Assembly: GCA_947247005.1 (NCBI GenBank)
Contig: OX365949.1
Span: 3,234,001-3,298,000, forward strand
Source of the DNA: Spisula solida
Taxonomy: Eukaryota > Mollusca > Bivalvia > Venerida > Mactridae
Direction of reading: 5' to 3'
Length of the DNA: 64,000 nucleotides
A program made the translations under genes and the position numbers. Each line of letters begins with the position of its first letter. Within the stretch, counting starts at the first letter, position 1. This document shows, one piece after another, positions 58,691-64,000 of the stretch. The notes below the pieces were generated by a model. It was given only the letters and a program-made list of their open reading frames with translations. It was not told the origin of the DNA and ran no database searches.

Positions 58691-60140
58691 CATGAATGAT
58701 GATCTACATAATGGACTAAATCTACGATATTTCATGCATACAAGATTCGCCTTATCGTCAAGCTTGTTAGGATGATGTTGTTAAAATAGAATTTGAAGAT
58801 AATATTCCTTTTTGATATAAAACTCTAGTAAATTAATCACAGTTACTTTTGAAGTTTTACAGCAGACTCCTTTACCAATTATACCAAACAACGTTGTTTA
58901 ATATATTATTGCGTATTATGTTTATCTGAAATTGAAATCTGTCCGACATGCACGCAATCTTGATACTATTATACTAAAGCACAGTACCCAAAGGTGACAA
59001 AATTAACGATTTTGGCAAAACTATGAATAGCCTGACTGTGATCTTATTGCGTTACATAATTTTACAAACTTGACTGATCTCGCTGTTTGAAAAACAGTAC
59101 AATTAAGGTGATTCCCAACTCTTAAATTTTTCCGTACAAGAGGTATCAAACACCTGATTTTTATGAAGAACACACTCATGATAGTGATTGTGCTAACCTA
59201 TAACAGTTTTGCTCGGCTAGTTTTCAAGATATTTTTAGATTTGGGGGAACCCCCCTAAAAACTGATACTTGCATTTCAACGAAAAAGTTTAACATTTAAT
59301 TACACGAAACTTGGAACGCACGAAATTTCGTATATACGGAATCACACGATAACGTTTTTTTAGACTATGCATGTTATATGTATTTTTAATGATATTTTAA
59401 AATAAGTGATTTTTCATTTTTAAGTTATACGAAAAAAATAGTTGAACAACATACTGTTTTCGTACATGCAACCAGTAGAGGAACTATTATAGAAGTTTTG
59501 TCCCAAATTTCATGGCAGTTGCTCGGCTACATTTTTTTAATTGACACTTTAGTGATTTCGGAGATGTTGAAAACCAGAAGAGTTTACAAAATACATCAAC
59601 GTTTTGAATACGTGGTATCCAGTTTTCGCGATAATTTGTTTTTGAAAAATGTGTATATTTTAAGATGAGCCCATGCTCTTTTGCATTAGCTTGTCTATAT
59701 TCATACGAAATAAATGCAAAATAACCTTAATTCCTCTCAAGTAGTCGGGATGCTTGCTAAACAAATGTTAAAACTTGGATAAAATTTTGTGTAGGCGCTT
59801 TATATGACGTTCCACATACGTTGTAGCTAGTATTCGCGAGTGTTGGTGTTTCAATGTTTGGAATAAATGGCACATAAAATTTCAGCTATAGCATTTCTCT
59901 GCAAGCTTATCATAGTATAAAATAGTAATAACTATACAGTAAATTCGCGATTTTAAGACATGAGAACACGCTGACACATCAATTTTAAGTTTTCGTACTA
60001 TTTTATCATGGTAGTCAGACGCTTTCAATACGTCTTATTTACACCATTTTAAAACTTCCACTCAACTGAAGAGTTGGGAATCACCTTAATTACAATTGCA
60101 GATGACTAGAGCAAAATCCAGTTGACTAAGTAATTACGTC
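58688..60140. repeat. Dispersed repeat X-Y, copy B (X inverted, Y interrupted)
   Basis: 58688-58899 is the inverse of 53579-53786, while 58893-59106 and 60090-60140 are in direct orientation with 53812-54090. Y is split by the 979-bp insertion at 59107-60085. Confidence 0.88.
59107..60085. mobile_element. TIR element with TTAA duplication (979 bp), insertion proven by an empty site
   Basis: Ends GGTGATTCCCAACTCTT and its inverse are perfect over 17 bp. TTAA is present at 59103-59106 and 60086-60089. The paralogous locus near 54035 has ACAATTAATTACAATT with a single TTAA, so removal of the element restores the site exactly. TTAA suggests piggyBac or Kolobok-like; a TA duplication with AGGTG ends cannot be excluded because TTAA is palindromic. 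Interior is AT-rich and non-coding. Confidence 0.92.
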
Positions 60141-60875
60141 TGTTCCAGTTTATTATAACGATTCCTTTATACTGTTGGAACAACAAAACATTAATACATA
60201 ATTATATTTAAGGTCATTTTGCCTTTGATTGTTGCAGAATACACAGTTTCGCGAAATGAACTTCTCTTTGATATATTGTATATTAAGTCTTCAGCTGCTT
60301 GTCTTGAAATTTGATAATATAGCTTAACCCAAGGAGGGTAATGAAAGAAATGCAATATTGTGAATTATAGGTTAGTTTGCATCATGTCACACTCCTACTA
60401 CAAATGCAAACCATTTGGGTATTAAGATTAATTAAAATAAATAAGTACAATACACCTTATGCGTTACCTAGATGTGCAAGGCATTGAGCAGACACGAAAT
60501 ACTATTTTGTTAAATATATGTTTTTGCAGCATTTCATTTTGTAATTAAAGTGGACTGCGACCATAAATGAACGCACCTAATTACGTATCAACGAATTCCC
60601 GTTCATTTTTTAACAACGAATATACCAACTTAACGGTGATCTCCTTTTACAATAATTTGCTCTTTTACCGAAGGAGGTATTACATTAATGAATATACGAG
60701 GATGTTATCATGTACTTAATTCTTTGTGGAAGACGAACTGATGTGCTGTCATATAAACGAAGTTATGACATGGAATCATGAATATTCACGCTGTACTGGA
60801 CCAACTTTTCAGCATCCGACAACTTATGCTGTGTCATATACCACAACCTACGTTTGAATTCTTTCAATCAATCTG
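60141..60875. other. Unassigned AT-rich interval
   Basis: I see nothing supportable here. Confidence 0.5.
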
Positions 60876-60946
60876 TGTATATATATATACTCTTTATTTC
60901 CACCGTTAAGTGATTTGCATATAATATATGAACATATATACAGTTA

Positions 60947-61016
60947 CAAGTAATATAAACAATGTCAAACAAGTAATATAAACAATTTTCAAACAAGTAG
61001 TATAAGCAATGTCAAT
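60947..61016. repeat. Three 23-24 bp tandem repeats in the LINE 3' region
   Basis: CAAGTAATATAAACAATGTC plus AAA, then a copy with AATTTTC, then CAAGTAGTATAAGCAATGTC plus AAT. Short 3' repeats are common in LINE tails. Confidence 0.88.
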
Positions 61017-61153
61017 TACAATCAATAAGTAGTACAGGAGTTATTAGTTAGACGGTATAAAGTGGGATAGATTTTGCAGTTAACAATGTAAATAATTTCA
61101 AGAGTTTATGGTCATGTCAGGAGACATTCAATGCATGCACAGTAACAGTTCAG

Positions 61154-63166
61154 TTACACATTATCAATGCAACAACAGTGAAATACAATACATTTGGCAT
61201 TATATGTAAATATACGTGGCAGTGATAAATGTATAAAATTGCACACATCTTGCATGTATTCTTGGCACATTTTCAGATTAAACTGTACTATGGTGTCCAT
61301 GCTAAATAAGCTCAGGAGAAAGTCCTCTCCGTATAGTTGCGATAGGTGAATACTGAATGCACGAGAGTACTTCTGTCCTACATTTTTAATGAAGTTTATA
61401 CGTGTTTGTTTCGGTACAGGGTGTTGACACTCAGCGATCACATGTCTATATAGATCTAATGTTTGAGTTGAACATAATTTACAACATTGGTCAACTGTTC
61501 TGTTGTAGGCACATGTTAACACCCGCACTGTCGTCGTTGCGTGTATAATTTGGTTTCGGTTGGTTGCTGATTTCCAGATCGGAGATGGAGTTATTTCGCT
61601 TTGAGAAGCTAGAAGTCTAGTGAAGTCTGGATCGTATAATGTTCTTTCAGTCAAAGCATTATCGTGGTAATTGTTGATTTGTGTATGAATAGTTCGAGCC
61701 CACATAGATTTTGCTGGGAATTCACAATTTTCCAGGTATTTATGCAAGTGATGAGTGAGTGAATACTTCTGCAGTATTCTGTAGATATCCGGAATGAATC
61801 CAGTTTGGTTTCTGTATCCCCGTATGGCGAATAGTTGTAGGCGATAATCAAATATCTTTCTCGAAAGGAGATGTGTTGGCATTGTACACAGTTTGTAAAG
61901 AAATGTTAATTTCCTTAGGTCAATTTTGGCGATAATGGGTCTCCAACCGAGAATACTTAGTGCATTGTCAGTTCTAGTTCGTGTGGGAAGGTGTTGTATA
62001 CTTTTTGCACAAAGACGGATAAATCGTTCTGCGTGTTGTATATATGATATTGTCATGGTGTTCCAGAGTTCAGCACCGTATAGTGCGATTGGCACTGACA
62101 CCCTTTTGACGATTGTGCCTAAGGTTAGAGGGTGGATATCACCTAGATTGTTTTCGATTGTAAGTAATGAAAATAGAGACGCTCTTGCTTTTTTAATTCT
62201 TGCAGTGATGGCCTGAGTGCATTTTATTGAGTGGTGAAGTTCGATACCAACATGAGTTGCTGATTCACTACATGTCAGTTGTTTGTCGCCAATACGCACA
62301 TGTGGTGTATGGGATATGTTTCCACCAAATACAACCAATTTACATTTACTAGCATTTAGTTCATATTCCCATTGGTTAGCATAGTTGGTAACTATATCTA
62401 TTTGATGTTGTAGCGAGGTCAAATTTGGTGACATCAATGTTAAGTCATCAGCAAGAGTAGGGTTGCCAGAACGTATAGATCCTATATGCGCACCATGTTG
62501 TGACTCTTCCAGATCACATAACAGTTTATCTATGAAGAGAAGATAGAGCCAGGTTGAAAGTACGCCACCTTGACGTACACCTTGAAGAACAGGAAAACTT
62601 GTTGACGTCACTCCGTTAACAAGGACAGCACTTTTGATGTCACTGTAGCAATTTATTAAAGTTCTTAGTATTTTGCCTTTTATTCCAAATTTTAACAGTT
62701 TATAGAATAATGATGTATGGTTCACATTGTCAAAAGCACCGGTGGTATCTAGGAATGTTGCGTACGTCACAGAGTTAAGTTCTTGATAACTTGCAAGTGT
62801 TTCCTGTAAGTTAAACGAGACAGTTATCGACCCAAGGTGTTTTTGGTATGCGTTTTGCTGATCATTAGGAAACATCTTGTTGTGAAGAAAGCACCATTTA
62901 GTAAGTCTGTCATGTAGTATTTTTTCAAACATTTTATATACAACCGGAAGCAACGTGATAGGTCGATAACTTTTCGGCGAGTTGCTTGGCTTACCATCTT
63001 TGCGTATTGGTATTATAATTCCCAATTTACAGTCTTTCGGAATGTATGAAGATTGTATCATCATGTTGAACAATGTTCGAAGGTAATATAACAACGTGTC
63101 ACCACCATGAATGATTTGCTCATTCACAATTTGATCGTGTCCTGGGGCTTTGCTCTTTTTTAATTG
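61154..63166 (-). CDS. LINE reverse transcriptase and C-terminal zinc motif
   Basis: This frame encodes target-primed reverse transcription machinery of the LINE. Counting from the ATG at 63127: SYRPITLLP at 53-61, motif A FLDTTGAFD at 125-133 (catalytic Asp127), motif B QGVRQGGVLS at 182-191, and motif C LADD at 225-228 in place of the usual YADD/FADD. Further on are the thumb-like region, YGAELWN, and a C-x2-C-x9-H-x4-C motif (CKLC...H...C) near the end. The frame is open upstream to about 63166 (KAPGHDQIV precedes the ATG), so the ATG at 63127 is internal. RT core residues look intact, but frameshifts upstream should prevent a full protein. Expected activity is in the nucleus and cytoplasm as a retrotransposition enzyme. 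Confidence 0.85.
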   Translation of the reverse strand, partial: QLKKSKAPGHDQIVNEQIIHGGDTLLYYLRTLFNMMIQSSYIPKDCKLGIIIPIRKDGKPSNSPKSYRPITLLPVVYKMFEKILHDRLTKWCFLHNKMFPNDQQNAYQKHLGSITVSFNLQETLASYQELNSVTYATFLDTTGAFDNVNHTSLFYKLLKFGIKGKILRTLINCYSDIKSAVLVNGVTSTSFPVLQGVRQGGVLSTWLYLLFIDKLLCDLEESQHGAHIGSIRSGNPTLADDLTLMSPNLTSLQHQIDIVTNYANQWEYELNASKCKLVVFGGNISHTPHVRIGDKQLTCSESATHVGIELHHSIKCTQAITARIKKARASLFSLLTIENNLGDIHPLTLGTIVKRVSVPIALYGAELWNTMTISYIQHAERFIRLCAKSIQHLPTRTRTDNALSILGWRPIIAKIDLRKLTFLYKLCTMPTHLLSRKIFDYRLQLFAIRGYRNQTGFIPDIYRILQKYSLTHHLHKYLENCEFPAKSMWARTIHTQINNYHDNALTERTLYDPDFTRLLASQSEITPSPIWKSATNRNQIIHATTTVRVLTCAYNRTVDQCCKLCSTQTLDLYRHVIAECQHPVPKQTRINFIKNVGQKYSRAFSIHLSQLYGEDFLLSLFSMDTIVQFNLKMCQEYMQDVCNFIHLSLPRIFTYNAKCIVFHCCCIDNV

Positions 63167-63398
63167 TTTTTATCACATTGTGTATTTCTGTGTAGTCGAC
63201 TGCATCAGTTAGAATTTTATCTGAGGAGAAGTCATTTGAGTTAATGAAACTGTCTACAGTTTGTTTGACTTGTAATTGAAATGGGTTGTATATATGTCCT
63301 TTCTGTTTTGGGGTAAATACTTGGCTATAATGTTCTTTGAATACATTGGATATTTTGGTTAGGATCACGCACTGTCGTATCATCTCGCGATATTTCAT
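63120..63398 (-). pseudogene. LINE linker fragment, shifted frame
   Basis: The useful part is TKISNVFKEHYSQVFTPK to VDYTEIHNVIKTIKK, the stretch between endonuclease and RT. It joins the upstream frame near 63358 and the RT frame near 63155, where one extra base next to a run of six A on the minus strand is the likely cause of the shift. Confidence 0.75.
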
Positions 63399-63999
63399 TA
63401 ATTGTCTCTTTTTCCTTACGTTGTGATTTTCGTACTAATCTCCAGAATAGGCGTATGTCACACGATGCGTTTGTGTTCAGATCTTCGTAGAATCTTTCAT
63501 TTACTTTCTGTATTGCTTCTTTTTGCGTGTTTATAAATGTTCGTTTTAAACGTTTGTACGATTTATAGTATGGATTGTTGTTGTCTTGTATACGTCCATG
63601 TTGTATCCATGTTACACGCGCCGCGCGTTGCGCATCATGCGCTGATTTCACTTCCTTAGTCCAGTATGGCTTGGAATGTTTGTTAAATTTGCTTACTGGT
63701 AATGACTTACTTGCTGATTTAATACACGAGTTTATATGCCTGTGCAATAGCTCAATATCATTTGCATTTGGTTGAAAATGGTCAATGTTCACAAATGATA
63801 GATACGCAGTAAGTAGATCTCTGTAGTTGGACAGGTCGCCAGTCGTACATTTCGTCCATGCTATGTACGGATCTTTCTGTTGTTCATATATTGTGACGTT
63901 GGTATTAAGTATCGTGAATAAAGGTAGGTGATCAGATACACTACATAGATCGTCATTTATAACGGTATGATGTTTGATCAGATCAATTTGCCACGCGCC
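63325..63999 (-). pseudogene. LINE endonuclease C-terminus and linker, partial at the window edge
   Basis: The frame is open to the edge. It reads GAWQIDLIKHHTVINDDLCS, SDHLPLFTIL (the Ser-Asp-His block of AP endonucleases), then SKPYWTKEVKSAHDAQRAAR and a basic linker (YKRLKRTFINTQKEAIQ), then DIRLFWRLVRKSQRK. It ends in a shifted tail at 63325. The N-terminal endonuclease part lies outside the window. GTG or ATG codons inside are not real starts. Confidence 0.78.
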
Positions 64000-64000
64000 T

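Larger units (their letters stand above)
60880..64000 (-). mobile_element. Non-LTR retrotransposon (LINE), 5' end beyond the window
   Basis: Reading leftward on the minus strand: the end of an AP-type endonuclease with a SDHLPL motif (about 63999-63900), a linker region, RT, and a C-terminal CCHC motif ending at 61154. A 3' untranslated region follows to about 60880, where AATAAAG is followed by a (TA)n tail. The 3' region carries three 23-24 bp repeats (60947-61016). Two single-base frameshifts (near 63358 and 63155) break an otherwise long frame. Clade is not fixed from sequence alone. Confidence 0.9.

Noticed and set aside
61926..62216. 96-codon plus frame opposite the LINE RT
   Set aside because: Antisense shadow of the minus-strand RT coding region.

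Overview
The window reads as a gene-poor, AT-rich stretch of an animal nuclear genome, most probably a bivalve mollusc. The reasons are scattered LINE fragments, many short terminal-inverted-repeat (TIR) DNA elements, long minisatellites, an intronless EGF-domain gene with a TATA box, and a dispersed GACCTTGACCTTTGACC-type repeat that I associate with bivalve genomes. The species cannot be named from sequence alone. There are no operons, rRNA genes, tRNA genes or CRISPR arrays that I can support.

Layout. 1-2705 is the right part of a 39-bp minisatellite that runs off the left edge. 4.08-4.92 kb is a cluster of palindromes. 6107-7080 is a non-autonomous mariner-like element. 7.74-9.64 kb is a minus-strand LINE that has lost its reverse-transcriptase core. 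10179-12976 is a 2.8-kb TIR element with perfect 28-bp ends, a TGTA target duplication and about eight internal copies of one 15-bp word; it resembles the CMC (CACTA/Chapaev) group. 13.96-14.5, 18.18-18.38, 24.43-24.73 and 30.79-31.05 kb are minisatellites. Two copies of a 207/208-bp MITE lie at 19.03 and 25.39 kb. 24.8-28.7 kb is a dense run of small DNA elements, followed by a hammerhead-ribozyme-like motif near 28.9 kb.

42.26-43.0 kb holds the only convincing host gene: a 159-residue, single-exon protein with one hydrophobic segment, one EGF-like module and a basic tail containing furin-type sites. It has a TATA box upstream and a poly(A) signal downstream.

48-64 kb is again repeat-rich. 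It contains a 51-bp minisatellite (49-50.8 kb), a larger second copy of the mariner-like element (50907-53354), dispersed segments that recombine into a mosaic at 58.0-60.1 kb (one block inverted, and one interrupted by a 979-bp TIR element whose empty site survives at 54.0 kb), a LINE C-terminal remnant at 55.5 kb, and a near-complete minus-strand LINE running off the right edge with a readable RT domain and two frameshifts.

How things work together: almost everything supported here is mobile or tandem DNA rather than a pathway. Most of the TIR elements carry no transposase and would depend on enzymes encoded elsewhere.
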